Of a stretch of 64,000 nucleotides of DNA, positions 1 through 11,524 are shown piece by piece; the stretch's first letter is position 1, and every line of letters begins with the position of its first letter. Both the position numbers and the translations under genes were made by a program. The DNA comes from Denitromonas halophila. GTDB taxonomy: Bacteria; Pseudomonadota; Gammaproteobacteria; Burkholderiales; Rhodocyclaceae. Under the pieces are notes generated by a model. That model was not told where the DNA came from. It ran no database searches and worked only from the letters and a program-made list of their open reading frames with translations. The stretch spans positions 62,001-126,000 of the forward strand of contig NZ_VMNK01000018.1 of NCBI RefSeq assembly GCF_007625155.1, written 5' to 3'.

Positions 1-1
1 A

Positions 2-2758
<2,757 letters not shown>

Positions 2759-2768
2759 GCGCGCGCAA

Positions 2769-3152
2769 TCAATCGCGCTGGATCAGCTCAATCTTGTAGC
2801 CGTCCGGGTCATCCACAAAGGCAATGACCGTGGTGCCATGCTTCATCGGCCCCGCCTCGCGCACCACCTTGCCACCGGCCGCGCGAATCGCCTCACAGGC
2901 CGCGTAGGCATCCGGCACGCCGAGCGCGATATGGCCGTAGCCATTGCCGAGCTCATAGCTCGCGGTGTCCCAGTTGTGGGTCAGCTCCAGCACCGCGCCT
3001 TCCGACTCGGGTTGATAGCCCACAAAGGCCAGCGTGAAGCGGCCTTCCGGGTAGTCCTGCCGGCGCAGCAGCTTCATGCCCAGAATGTCCGTGTAGAACG
3101 CAATCGAGCGGTCCAGGTCGCCGACGCGAAGCATGGTGTGGAGTAAACGCAT
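2769..3152 (-). CDS. gloA: Lactoylglutathione lyase (glyoxalase I)
   Basis: Converts the hemithioacetal of methylglyoxal and glutathione to S-lactoylglutathione in the cytoplasm, the first step of methylglyoxal detoxification. The 127-residue protein has the usual length of the short bacterial nickel-type enzyme. The four metal ligands expected for this family are visible: H5, E56, H74 and E122. It starts [20 protein letters not shown] and ends in the typical [11 protein letters not shown] segment. It is convergent with the hybrid kinase to its left, and the metallopeptidase gene lies 17 bases upstream on the same strand, so the two may be co-transcribed. Confidence 0.96.
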   Translation of the reverse strand: MRLLHTMLRVGDLDRSIAFYTDILGMKLLRRQDYPEGRFTLAFVGYQPESEGAVLELTHNWDTASYELGNGYGHIALGVPDAYAACEAIRAAGGKVVREAGPMKHGTTVIAFVDDPDGYKIELIQRD

Positions 3153-3169
3153 GGCTATGTCCTTATTGT

Positions 3170-3931
3170 TCAGTCGATAGAAGATGCGGCCGGCTCGGCC
3201 GCATCGATAAATTCGGGCAGGGCGCGTCCGAGCTGCCGGAGCCGCAAACGTGCGCCGCCCACATCGGGAATCACCTGCGCCACCAGTGCCCAGAAACGCG
3301 GCGAGTGATTCATGTGAACCCGGTGCGCCACCTCGTGCGCCACCACATAATCAATCAGGTCCGGGCTCAAATGAATCAGCCGCCAGTGCAGACGGATCCC
3401 GCGCGCCGAACAACTGCCCCAGCGCGTACGCGCTTGGGTCAACCCGACCGGCGGCACCGGCACGCCGATGCGCAAGGCAAACTCCGCCACCCGGCCTTCA
3501 AAGTAGCTCAGCGCCCGCGCCTGCAGTGCCCGCTTCAAGCACTCGGCCGGCGACTGCCGAGTGGTACAGCGCAGCATCAAGCACGCATTGTCATCAGCAT
3601 CTGCAGCTATCCAGCGCACCTCGGCCCGGCCCCGCGACAGCGTCAAACGGCATGGCGTGCCCATCAGGGGAAACGACAAATCATCGACAACCGCGAGTTT
3701 GGCCGCTTGAGGCCGTGCTGCCAGCGCGGTGAGTTTGTCGAGCACCCAGCGATCATGGGCCTTCAAAAAAGCCTCCACCGCCGAATGCGGGGCACGCAGC
3801 GGTGCCGCCACCGACAGACCGCGCCCGTCGATGGTCAGCCCGAGCGTGCGGCGCGCCGAGCGGCGCAGGTGATAACCGACCGGTCGGCCAAGCAGATGGA
3901 TCTGGTGCTGGCTGCGCAAGGCAGCGCTCAC
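3170..3931 (-). CDS. YgjP/SprT-like zinc metallopeptidase (DUF45, M48-type)
   Basis: Putative cytoplasmic zinc metallopeptidase of the YgjP family (253 residues). The C-terminal half carries the family hallmark: the RWGSC segment near 170-174, then the zinc site HEVAH at 199-203 followed by H209 in MNHSPRFW. No signal peptide is visible. Its start codon overlaps the stop of the upstream CinA-like gene by four bases (ATGA), so they are translationally coupled. Substrates of this family are not established; a role in protein turnover is only inferred. Confidence 0.88.
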   Translation of the reverse strand: MSAALRSQHQIHLLGRPVGYHLRRSARRTLGLTIDGRGLSVAAPLRAPHSAVEAFLKAHDRWVLDKLTALAARPQAAKLAVVDDLSFPLMGTPCRLTLSRGRAEVRWIAADADDNACLMLRCTTRQSPAECLKRALQARALSYFEGRVAEFALRIGVPVPPVGLTQARTRWGSCSARGIRLHWRLIHLSPDLIDYVVAHEVAHRVHMNHSPRFWALVAQVIPDVGGARLRLRQLGRALPEFIDAAEPAASSID

Positions 3932-4677
3932 GCCTTGTCGTCCCAGCTGAAGCCGCGCGCGGCCAGTTCAGCGAGGATCTCGGCCATGGCGGCCGCCACG
4001 CGCTCGGCCGTTCCTTTGACGCCCAGCTCGATACTGCGCCGCCGATCGGCCTCGGCAAAGGCCGGCAGGCTGAACACGGTCACATCCGGGTAGTCGGCGG
4101 TGATGCGCTCCATCAAGGCCACCAACTGACTCTCGTACGCCTCCCACACCGTCACCGCCTGCTCGACATAGTCTTCCGCGTGGAACAGCTCGGCGTAGCA
4201 GGTATCGAGCACCCAGGCCACCATCGGCCAGGCCATCACCGGGAAGCCGGGCACGAAATAGTGCTTGGCAATGCTGAAGCCGGGGACCTGGTTATAGGGG
4301 TTGGGGATGATCGCCGCACCCACCGGGTAGACGCCCATCTGCAAACGATGCGCGGTGGTTTCATCGCCAAACTTGCCACGCAGGATGGCTTCGGCCTCGG
4401 GATGCAGCGCCAGCGGCTGCCCCACCGCTTCGGCCGCGGCCTGGCGGGTGTGGTCGTCCGGCGTTGCGCCGATGCCGCCGAAGCTGAACACCACGTCACC
4501 GGTGGCCATTGTCTCTTGCAGCGTCTTGACCAGAAACGGCCGCGAGTCGGTCACATAGCGCACCCACGACAGCTTCAGACCACGCTCGCCGAGCAACTCG
4601 ATGAGCTTGGCCAGATGCTTGTCTTGCCGACGGCCTGAGAGAATTTCGTCGCCGATGATGATCGCGCCAAAGCCCAT
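3928..4677 (-). CDS. CinA N-terminal/MoaB-like molybdopterin-binding domain protein
   Basis: A 249-residue protein containing a single MoCF-biosynthesis (MoaB/MogA/CinA-N) fold. The diagnostic segment FSFGGIGATPDDHTR is near residues 64-78, and the start MGFGAIIIGDEILSGRRQD is typical of CinA-type proteins. It lacks the C-terminal NMN-deamidase domain of full-length CinA, so a deamidase role should not be assigned. Stand-alone forms like this are common in Betaproteobacteria and have no proven function. The start has little Shine-Dalgarno, and the EI24 gene lies 9 bases upstream. It is co-directional with gloA, the metallopeptidase and the EI24 gene. Confidence 0.85.
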   Translation of the reverse strand: MGFGAIIIGDEILSGRRQDKHLAKLIELLGERGLKLSWVRYVTDSRPFLVKTLQETMATGDVVFSFGGIGATPDDHTRQAAAEAVGQPLALHPEAEAILRGKFGDETTAHRLQMGVYPVGAAIIPNPYNQVPGFSIAKHYFVPGFPVMAWPMVAWVLDTCYAELFHAEDYVEQAVTVWEAYESQLVALMERITADYPDVTVFSLPAFAEADRRRSIELGVKGTAERVAAAMAEILAELAARGFSWDDKA

Positions 4678-4686
4678 GAAAATTCC

Positions 4687-5442
4687 TTAACGGCCGGCCT
4701 GATCCGCGATCACCCAGCCACGCCCGACCCGGTCGCGGCGCAAGGCTTCGAGCAGGTAGTGGACATAGGCCAGGCCGCAGAAAGCCGGCGCAAACAGGTT
4801 AACAATCGGAATGTAGGCCAGCAGGGCGCAACCGGTGCCCAGGCCGAGCAGCGCGGCGCGGTGCTCCTGGCGCAGGCGTGGCATTTCTTCGCGGTCGCCA
4901 TGCAACATCAGCGCATCGTAGCCAAAGGCGCGCTGGTTGAGCCAGGCGGTGAGCAGGATCGAGGCGACCAGGCCAACACCGGGAATCAGCCAGAATGGCA
5001 GGGTCAGCACGATGCCGACAATGAACACCGCCACCGCCGCCACCGCGTTGATGGCGCTACCGGTATTGGAGCCGCCGCGGCGCATTTCGAGATCGCCATA
5101 GCGGATCTTGGCGACCTTTTCGAGCATGATGGGCAAGGCCACCACCGCCACCAGCAAGGCCGCGGTCACGTAGATCACCGGCAGGAACAGCACCGCCAGT
5201 GCGATCTTGACCAGCACCAGCACCGCCGCCGCACCGACCTCGGAGCTGTCGAGCCGCGCCGACACCCAGTCCCACTGGCCGATCCAGCTCATCACGCCGG
5301 CGACCATCGGGTCCCACAGCACGATACCGAGAATCAGCCACACCACCATCGCCAACAGCGTGGGCCACACCAGATGCCACAGCACGCCGCGTTCGGTGAG
5401 ACTCTTCACCGCCCGGGCGTATGCCAGAAAAATGTCCTTCAT
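4687..5442 (-). CDS. EI24 domain membrane protein
   Basis: Polytopic inner-membrane protein of 251 residues from the EI24/CysZ-like family. Long hydrophobic stretches at about 24-46, 70-106, 135-160 and 195-225 fit four or more membrane segments. The pattern near residues 140-165 (LPFWLIPGVGLVASILLTAWLNQRAFGYDAL) matches other bacterial EI24 proteins. CysZ itself is a sulfate transporter, but most proteins of this group have no known substrate and no cysteine-synthesis genes are near, so transport of sulfate is not claimed. It lies just downstream of hrpA on the same strand. Confidence 0.82.
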   Translation of the reverse strand: MKDIFLAYARAVKSLTERGVLWHLVWPTLLAMVVWLILGIVLWDPMVAGVMSWIGQWDWVSARLDSSEVGAAAVLVLVKIALAVLFLPVIYVTAALLVAVVALPIMLEKVAKIRYGDLEMRRGGSNTGSAINAVAAVAVFIVGIVLTLPFWLIPGVGLVASILLTAWLNQRAFGYDALMLHGDREEMPRLRQEHRAALLGLGTGCALLAYIPIVNLFAPAFCGLAYVHYLLEALRRDRVGRGWVIADQAGR

Positions 5443-5480
5443 GCCTGCCTGTCGTTTGAAAACACGGAAATCATTGTAGC

Positions 5481-5503
5481 GCCGTCATCAAAACGATGAC
5501 GCC
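5481..5503. other. Small hairpin between hrpA and the EI24 gene
   Basis: CGTCATC (5483-5489) and GATGACG (5495-5501) pair around AAAAC. There is no T-run behind it on either strand, so it is more likely an attenuator or processing hairpin than a full terminator. The sequence TACAAT on the minus strand (5474-5479) just after it could be a -10 box for the EI24 gene, without a convincing -35. Confidence 0.35.
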
Positions 5504-5516
5504 CGCCGCCCGACGC

Positions 5517-8500
5517 TTAACGGGGTCGGGCGTCCCATATCTTTGAGAGCCGCTTCACCGAGACCGGCATCGGCGTCTTGAGTTCCTGCGCGAACAATCC
5601 CACGCGCAACTCTTCGAGCAGCCAGCGGAACTCCTCCAGGAAGGGGTCGGCCTGTCCGGCGCGCAAACTATCAATCCGCGCGCGCTCCACCGGCCGGGCG
5701 AGCAAGGCCCAGTCGCGCATCAACGCGGCGTCGCGCTCGGCCGCGTTGCGCAGCTTGTCGATGCGCACCACGGCCGCCTTGAGGTAACGCGGGAAGTGCG
5801 TCAGCCGCTCGTAGGGCACCTCGACCACAAAGCGCTTGCTGACCAGCGCCGCCAGCTGCTGGCGAATATCCTCGACCACTTCGGGATAGGTCTTGAGCCC
5901 GCCCAGCCGCTTTTCGAGCGTGGCCCGCTCGACCAGCACCTGATCGACCAGACGCAACAACTCCTGCGCGATCAATGTCATGCGCGGCTTGGCGGCCTGC
6001 GCGCGGGCGGCAAAGCTGTCGCCATCGGTCGGCAGCGGTTCGAGCAGGCAGGTGCGCGCCACCGTGGCCGCCACCAGCTGATCCTGCAATTCGCCCTCGG
6101 TGCCAAAGCTGATGAAGCGCAATGCCACGTCGCGCAGCCCCGGCAGGCGGCGGATTGCCTTGACCTGGTCTTTCAGCGTCAGGCAAAACAGCCGCACCAG
6201 CCCCTCGCGATGCACTCGCGCGGCCTCCTCCGGCGTGTCGTAGGGGCGCAGCGACACGCTGTCGCCGTCGTCGTGCAGTGCCGGAAAGCCGACCACCTCA
6301 CGGCCAGCGACCTTCAATTCGAGCAACTCCGGCAGCGGACCGAAAGACCACTCGGTTAGCCCGTTGAGCGCACCGGCCGGCACGCTGTCGGGCGCCGCCT
6401 TGCCCGGCGCGGCGATCTCTTCGGCCACGGCCGGCAAGTCGGCCGGCTTGACCCGCGCCGCCTCAAAGGCCGCCGCGATCTGCCCATGGAATCGCCCGCG
6501 CAGCTCGGCCAGATTGCGCGACTGAGCCAGCACCCGGCCGTGCGGATCGAGCACACGGAAGTTCATGAAGCAGTGCGGATTGAGGTTTTCCGGGCGAAAT
6601 GACTCCATCGGCAGCTTGAGGCTGACCCGCATCTCGACGAACAGCTGCAAGGCCTTGAGCAGCGGTGTGTCAGCACCCCACTCGCCGGCCTCGACCGCTG
6701 CCAGAAAGTCACTCACGCTCTGCGCCATGGGTTGCAGGCGGTGGCGATGCTTCTGCGGCACGGTACGCAACAGCGCGTGCACCTTCTCCTCCAGCAGGCC
6801 CGGCACCAGCCACTCGCAGCGCGTGGCCGGCACCTGGTTGAGCATGGCCACCGGCACGGTCAGCGTCACGCCGTCGTCGGCCTCGCCGGGGGCGTGCACA
6901 TACTCCAGCTTGAGCCGCTGACCGAACACGCTCAACTGCGGCGGAAAGCGGTCGGTGGTGATGCCCTCGGCCTCATGGCGCATGAGCTGGTCGCGGTCGA
7001 GGTGCAGCAGCTTCGGCGTGGCCTTTTCGGCCGTTTTGCGCCAGCGCTCGAAGCTCGCGAGGTCGACCACGTCCTCGGGCAGATGGGCATCGTAAAAGGC
7101 TTCGATCAGCGCATCGTCGACCAGCACATCGGGCCGGCGCGACTTGTGCTCAAGCCGCTCGATCTCCTTGATGAGACGCAGGTTGTGCTTGAGGAAGGGC
7201 ATGTGGCGCGCCGCCGCCTCGTCGATATTCCCCTGCACCAGCCCTTCGCGGATGAACAATTCGCGGCACAGGGCCGGGTCGGTGTCGCGGTAACCCACCG
7301 ACCGGCGCCCGTACAACACCACGCCATGCAGGGTGCCGCGCTCCCAGGCGCGCACGCTGCCGGCCGACTTGGACCAGTGCGGCTCATAAACATGGCGCTT
7401 GATCAGGTGCGCGCCGACTTCCTCCAGCCACTCCGGCTCGATGCGCGCGATGCAGCGCCCGAACAGGCGACTGGTGTCGATCAGCTCGGCACAGACGATC
7501 CACTTGCCGGCCTTGCGCGACAGGCTGGAGCCCGGATGCGGCCAGAACTTGATGCCGCGCGCGCCATGGTAGCCCCCGGCCTGCGGGCCGCGCGCGCCCT
7601 GCTCTTCTTCCACCTTGCAGCCCAGATGGCCGAGCAGACCGGTGAGCAGCGCCTTGTGCACGGCGTCGTAATGCGCCGGCACCGTGCCTTCTTTCCAGCC
7701 ATGCTCGGCGCACAGGCTATGCAACTGGCCGTGGATGTCGCGCCATTCGCGCATGCGCAGCGGCGACAGAAAGTGCTCCTTGCACCACTGCCGCTGCTTG
7801 TTGCTCGACTGGTGACGGATCACCTCTTCATAGGCTTTCCACAGATTCCAGTACCACAGGAACTCGGACTTTTCGTCCTGCTCGCCGCCGCGGAACAGCG
7901 CATGACGCTGGTCGGCCGTGCCGGCCTGGGCCTGCGGGCGGTCGCGCGGGTCTTGCACCGACAGCGCGGCGGCAATCACCAGCACCTCGCGCAGGCAGCC
8001 GTGGTCGCGCGCGGCGAGGATCATGCGGCCGATCTTGGGGTCGATGGGCAGGCGCGACAGCTCGCGGCCCAGTTCGGTGAGGCGCTGCTGCTCGTCGACC
8101 GCGCCCAGCTCGTTCAGCAGTTGATAGCCGTCGGCGATCATCTTGGGCGGCGGCGCGTCGAGGAAGGGGAAGTCTTCCACCGCGCCCAGGCCAAGCGCCT
8201 TCATGCGCAGGATGACGGCGGCCAGCGAGGCGCGCAGGATCTCCGGATCGGTGTGATCGGGGCGCTGATTGAAATCGTCTTCGTCGTAAAGCCGGAAGCA
8301 GATGCCGTCCGACACCCGGCCGCAACGCCCGGCGCGCTGACGCGCGGCGCTCTGGGCGATCTTCTCGATCTGCAGCTGCTCGACCTTGTTGCGCGCCGAG
8401 TAGCGCTTGACCCGCGCCAGACCCACGTCGACCACATAGCGGATGCCCGGCACGGTCAGCGAGGTCTCGGCCACGTTGGTGGCCAGCACCACGCGGCGCC

Positions 8501-9548
8501 CGCTCGAGCGGCCGAACACGCGCGACTGCTCCTGCGCCGAGAGGCGGGCAAACAGCGGCAGAATCTCGGTGCCGGCGGCGTGATGTGCCTTGCGCAGCGC
8601 CTCGGTGGCTTCGCGGATCTCGCGCTCGCCAGGCAGAAACACCAGCACATCGCCGGGGCCTTCGCGCTGGGCCTCGTCAACCACATCGACCAGACCGTCC
8701 CAAGCGTCAGCGCCGCGACGGGCAGACTTGTCCTCGTCCTCCGGCGGTCGGTAGCGCATCTCGATCGGGAACAGCCGACCGGAGACTTCGATCACCGGCG
8801 CGGGCCGCCCCTTGGCGTCGGCAAAGTGCCGGGCAAAGCGCTCGGCGTCGAGCGTCGCCGAGGTCACGATGACTTTCAGATCCGGCCGCTTGGGCAGCAG
8901 ATTGCGCAGGTAGCCGAGCAGAAAATCGATGTTCAGGCTGCGCTCGTGCGCCTCGTCGATGATCAGCGTGTCGTAGGCGTTCAGGAACGGGTCACCCTGC
9001 GTCTCGGCCAGCAGGATGCCGTCGGTCATCAGCTTGATATGGCTGGTCGGGCCGAGGCGATCGGTGAAGCGGATCTTGTAGCCGACGGCCTGACCGAGCG
9101 GGCTGCCCAGCTCTTCAGCGATGCGCTCGGCGGTGGCACGCGCGGCGATCCGGCGTGGCTGGGTGTGGCCGATCAGCCCGCCGACACCACGGCCCAGCGC
9201 GAGACAGATCTTGGGCAGCTGGGTGGTTTTGCCAGAGCCGGTTTCGCCACCGACGATGATCACCTGATGCGTCTGGATGGCCTCGGCAATCGCCTCACGC
9301 CGCGCGCTGACCGGCAGCGCCTCCGGAAAACTCGGCACCGGCAGGCTGGCGGCGCGCTCGGCAAAGCGTGCGGCGGAGCGGTCGAGCCGGGTGCGAAGCG
9401 CCTCGGGCAAGGCGTCCAGCGTTTTTGGGCGCGGCTTGAGCCTGCGCAGGTCGCGCAGCAGGCGATGACGGTCCGCCAGCAGGCAGCGATCGAGCAAGGC
9501 AAAGGGATCGGCCGGGGCGCCCTCGCCCCGATTCGGCAACTCACTCAT
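5517..9548 (-). CDS. hrpA: ATP-dependent RNA helicase HrpA (DEAH box)
   Basis: Large cytoplasmic DEAH-box RNA helicase, implicated in E. coli in mRNA processing and rescue of stalled ribosomes. With the start chosen here it has 1343 residues, near the normal HrpA length of about 1300. Walker A GGETGSGKTTQ is near 100-110, DEAH in LIIDEAHERS near 205, SAT near 235, and motif VI QRAGRCGR near 400. The HA2/OB region and the long HrpA-specific C-terminal domain follow. The ATG at 9548 lies one base after the crcB stop; a TTG at 9578 would overlap crcB by 29 bases and seems less likely. It is the second gene of a crcB-hrpA unit. Confidence 0.96.
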   Translation of the reverse strand: MSELPNRGEGAPADPFALLDRCLLADRHRLLRDLRRLKPRPKTLDALPEALRTRLDRSAARFAERAASLPVPSFPEALPVSARREAIAEAIQTHQVIIVGGETGSGKTTQLPKICLALGRGVGGLIGHTQPRRIAARATAERIAEELGSPLGQAVGYKIRFTDRLGPTSHIKLMTDGILLAETQGDPFLNAYDTLIIDEAHERSLNIDFLLGYLRNLLPKRPDLKVIVTSATLDAERFARHFADAKGRPAPVIEVSGRLFPIEMRYRPPEDEDKSARRGADAWDGLVDVVDEAQREGPGDVLVFLPGEREIREATEALRKAHHAAGTEILPLFARLSAQEQSRVFGRSSGRRVVLATNVAETSLTVPGIRYVVDVGLARVKRYSARNKVEQLQIEKIAQSAARQRAGRCGRVSDGICFRLYDEDDFNQRPDHTDPEILRASLAAVILRMKALGLGAVEDFPFLDAPPPKMIADGYQLLNELGAVDEQQRLTELGRELSRLPIDPKIGRMILAARDHGCLREVLVIAAALSVQDPRDRPQAQAGTADQRHALFRGGEQDEKSEFLWYWNLWKAYEEVIRHQSSNKQRQWCKEHFLSPLRMREWRDIHGQLHSLCAEHGWKEGTVPAHYDAVHKALLTGLLGHLGCKVEEEQGARGPQAGGYHGARGIKFWPHPGSSLSRKAGKWIVCAELIDTSRLFGRCIARIEPEWLEEVGAHLIKRHVYEPHWSKSAGSVRAWERGTLHGVVLYGRRSVGYRDTDPALCRELFIREGLVQGNIDEAAARHMPFLKHNLRLIKEIERLEHKSRRPDVLVDDALIEAFYDAHLPEDVVDLASFERWRKTAEKATPKLLHLDRDQLMRHEAEGITTDRFPPQLSVFGQRLKLEYVHAPGEADDGVTLTVPVAMLNQVPATRCEWLVPGLLEEKVHALLRTVPQKHRHRLQPMAQSVSDFLAAVEAGEWGADTPLLKALQLFVEMRVSLKLPMESFRPENLNPHCFMNFRVLDPHGRVLAQSRNLAELRGRFHGQIAAAFEAARVKPADLPAVAEEIAAPGKAAPDSVPAGALNGLTEWSFGPLPELLELKVAGREVVGFPALHDDGDSVSLRPYDTPEEAARVHREGLVRLFCLTLKDQVKAIRRLPGLRDVALRFISFGTEGELQDQLVAATVARTCLLEPLPTDGDSFAARAQAAKPRMTLIAQELLRLVDQVLVERATLEKRLGGLKTYPEVVEDIRQQLAALVSKRFVVEVPYERLTHFPRYLKAAVVRIDKLRNAAERDAALMRDWALLARPVERARIDSLRAGQADPFLEEFRWLLEELRVGLFAQELKTPMPVSVKRLSKIWDARPR

Positions 9549-9549
9549 C

Positions 9550-9933
9550 TCAGGCGCGCAGCCACTGGAAAGTGACAATCCCCAGGCCGGTCATGAGCAG
9601 GGAACCGATCAGGTGCAGCCCGGCTGTGGCCAGCGCCCAGCCATATTGCGCGGCGCTGATCATCATCACCACCTCGGCCGAGAAGGTCGAGAAGGTCGTG
9701 AGCGCGCCGAGAAAGCCGGTCACCAGAAACCAGCGCGCTTCCGGCGGCAGCGCCGTGTGATGGGCAAAATACGCCACCGCCACGCCGATCAGATAGCCGC
9801 CCAGCAGGTTGGCCACCAAGGTGCCGAGCGGCAATTGGAGGAACAGCGGGTTGAGTCGCACCCCGAGCCACCAGCGAATCCAGGCGCCCAGGGCCGCCCC
9901 GACCCCGACGGCAAGGAATCCGGCTGGATTCAT
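9550..9933 (-). CDS. crcB: Fluoride channel/exporter CrcB
   Basis: Small four-helix inner-membrane fluoride channel of 127 residues, working as a dual-topology dimer in the Fluc family. It has the family signatures GVGAALGAWIRWWLG near the start, NLLGGYLIG in the middle and GFLGALTTFSTFSAE in helix 3. I start at the ATG at 9933 (MNPAGFLAVG); a longer frame to 10029 runs into the adjacent repeat element and adds a tail unlike the family. The start codon directly abuts the inverted end of that element, so promoter and leader must lie inside it. I do not see a fluoride riboswitch there. The gene is probably co-transcribed with hrpA. Confidence 0.93.
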   Translation of the reverse strand: MNPAGFLAVGVGAALGAWIRWWLGVRLNPLFLQLPLGTLVANLLGGYLIGVAVAYFAHHTALPPEARWFLVTGFLGALTTFSTFSAEVVMMISAAQYGWALATAGLHLIGSLLMTGLGIVTFQWLRA

Positions 9934-10167
9934 CCTAGAAACCGCAGTTGGACGCGCCCGAGTGTGCGTCTGGTGAGTGCGCTGGCAAGGCGCGACGACG
10001 CGCAGCCTGCACGCTGTAAGGAGGAGCAACGCAGCCAGAGCGCTCGCCAGGCGTGCAATCGGGTGTGTAGCGCACCCACCAGCCGGGTGAGCGGCATCGA
10101 AGCCGACTTATTCCGCACAGTCAGCTCCTTGCTGGCAGGCACAAGCGGTCAACTGTGGTTACTAGGA
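9934..10167. repeat. MITE-like element with 17-bp imperfect terminal inverted repeats
   Basis: The left end CCTAGAAACCGCAGTTG (9934-9950) and right end CAACTGTGGTTACTAGG (10150-10166) are inverted copies with 15 of 17 matches. The match extends outward to AT/AT for 17 of 19. The sequence TCAT flanks both sides (9930-9933 and 10168-10171), which could be a short target duplication. The 230-bp interior has no plausible gene but contains local hairpins such as GGGTG/CACCC near 10062-10078. The element sits exactly between the crcB start codon and the ECF sigma gene, so it probably supplies or alters promoter sequence for one or both. No second copy is present in the window. Confidence 0.6.
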
Positions 10168-10292
10168 TCATGGCAAACACACGGGTCGATTCAGATGGGC
10201 GCATTCTACCGCGTCGACCGCGCAGATTGACTCACCGGGTCTGTAAGCTTTTGCCCGGCTCGCGGGTCTGGTCTCTCAGGAGGAGTCGATTG

Positions 10293-10808
10293 ATGTTGCT
10301 TTCCCTGGGAAAACGCCGCGCCTTTGATCAGGTGGTGCGCGCCTACAGTAGCGATCTGTACCGCTTTGCCTACTGGCTGTGCGGCGATCGCTTTGTGGCC
10401 GAAGACGTGGTGCAGGAGGCCTTTGTCCGCGCCTGGCAGCGCTGGGATCAGCTGCGCGACAAGGCCACGCCCAAGCCCTGGCTGCTGACCATCGTGCGGC
10501 GCGAACACGCCCGGCTATATGAGCGCAAACGCTTTGACTATGTCGACGATGCGCCGGAAGATCTGGCCATTGCGGCGGACCACGATCCGCTGGAGATGTT
10601 CGAACTGGAGCAGGTGATCGGCAATCTGCCGCTGAGTCTGCGCGAACCCTTTCTACTGCAGACCCTCGGCGGCTTCAGTTGCGCCGAGATCGCCGAACAA
10701 CTCGAGACCACCGAAGGCGCAATCATGGTGCGACTGACCCGTGCCCGCCAGGCCCTGCGCGGGCTAATGGGCGAATCCGACCGGCCGCGCAAGCGAGGCA
10801 CCCAATGA
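10293..10808 (+). CDS. ECF-type RNA polymerase sigma factor
   Basis: A 171-residue extracytoplasmic-function sigma factor of the sigma-70 family. Region 2 is visible in LYRFAYWLCGDRFVAEDVVQEAFVRAW near residues 20-46, and region 4 with its helix-turn-helix in LREPFLLQTLGGFSCAEIAEQLETTEGAIMVRLTRAR near 115-150. I chose the ATG at 10293 because AGGAGG sits at 10279-10284, eight bases before it; the upstream in-frame ATGs extend into the repeat element and give an atypical N-terminus. It overlaps the next gene by ATGA, the usual arrangement for a sigma/anti-sigma pair. Target genes are unknown. Confidence 0.92.
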   Translation: MLLSLGKRRAFDQVVRAYSSDLYRFAYWLCGDRFVAEDVVQEAFVRAWQRWDQLRDKATPKPWLLTIVRREHARLYERKRFDYVDDAPEDLAIAADHDPLEMFELEQVIGNLPLSLREPFLLQTLGGFSCAEIAEQLETTEGAIMVRLTRARQALRGLMGESDRPRKRGTQ

Positions 10809-11512
10809 GCGACACTCTCTCCTACACCTGCCTGGATTTTCGCCGCGAGAAGCTGGCGGACCCGCGTCGCCTGTCGCCAGCGGCCCGTCTGCACATGCAT
10901 GACTGCCCGATGTGCCGCGCATTTGCTCGCCGTCTCGACGCCAGCGATGCGCAGATCGAACAGGTGCTCGCCGTGCCGGTGCCGGACGGTCTGGCCGACC
11001 GTGTGCTGCTGAATGTGCATCACGGCAAGCGCCGCCCCTGGAGCTTGATGGCGCTGGCCGCCACGGTGGTGCTCAGCCTCGGCATCGGCTTCCAGCAATG
11101 GCAGCCGCGCGCGGAGGTCGATTACGCGCGTCTGGCCATCGAGCATGTGCTGCACGAACCCGAATCGCTGACCGATCACCGCCTCGCCGACCCGAGCCAG
11201 TTCCGCTTCGTGCTGGCCAATTTCGGCGGCCAGATGCACCGGTCTGTCGGCAAAGTGCGCTACATGAAGCTGTGCCCGGTGCCGGAAGGCACGGGCTGGC
11301 ATATCGTGCTCGACACCGAACACGGCCCGGCCACCTTGCTGCTCATCCCGGGCAAGGGCGTGAATGCGCCGACCGGCACATTGCAGATGAAAGGCTATGT
11401 GGCCCGCGCGCTGCCGGGTGGCCAGGGCTATTACGCGATCATCACCGAGTCGCCCCAGGCGCTGGACGCGATCAGCGGGATGCTGTCGGAACGGGTGAGC
11501 TGGCGGACCTGA
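10805..11512 (+). CDS. DUF3379-like membrane anti-sigma candidate with ZAS motif
   Basis: A 235-residue single-pass membrane protein, translationally coupled (ATGA) to the ECF sigma factor. The start MSDTLSYTCLDFRREKLADPRRL matches the DUF3379 type. Near residues 32-40 the segment HMHDCPMC has the H-x3-C-x2-C spacing of zinc-associated anti-sigma domains. A membrane segment follows at about 80-100 (SLMALAATVVLSLGIGF), so about 135 C-terminal residues should be periplasmic. From known ZAS/ECF pairs I infer that it sequesters the sigma factor at the membrane until a periplasmic signal acts. The converging gene begins 12 bases after its stop. Confidence 0.8.
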   Translation: MSDTLSYTCLDFRREKLADPRRLSPAARLHMHDCPMCRAFARRLDASDAQIEQVLAVPVPDGLADRVLLNVHHGKRRPWSLMALAATVVLSLGIGFQQWQPRAEVDYARLAIEHVLHEPESLTDHRLADPSQFRFVLANFGGQMHRSVGKVRYMKLCPVPEGTGWHIVLDTEHGPATLLLIPGKGVNAPTGTLQMKGYVARALPGGQGYYAIITESPQALDAISGMLSERVSWRT

Positions 11513-11524
11513 GGTCGCCGCCGC

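Noticed and set aside
3928-4677. Full CinA (NMN deamidase) assignment
   Set aside because: The protein has only the MoCF-like domain and lacks the C-terminal deamidase domain.
6732-9575. Very long open frame (over 900 codons) opposite hrpA
   Set aside because: It is the antisense shadow of hrpA in high-G+C sequence; composition is His/Gln/Arg/Gly-rich with no domain.
9934-10292. Fluoride riboswitch upstream of crcB
   Set aside because: I looked for the conserved GGNGAUGG-type core on the minus strand before the crcB start and did not find it; the region is the inverted-repeat element.
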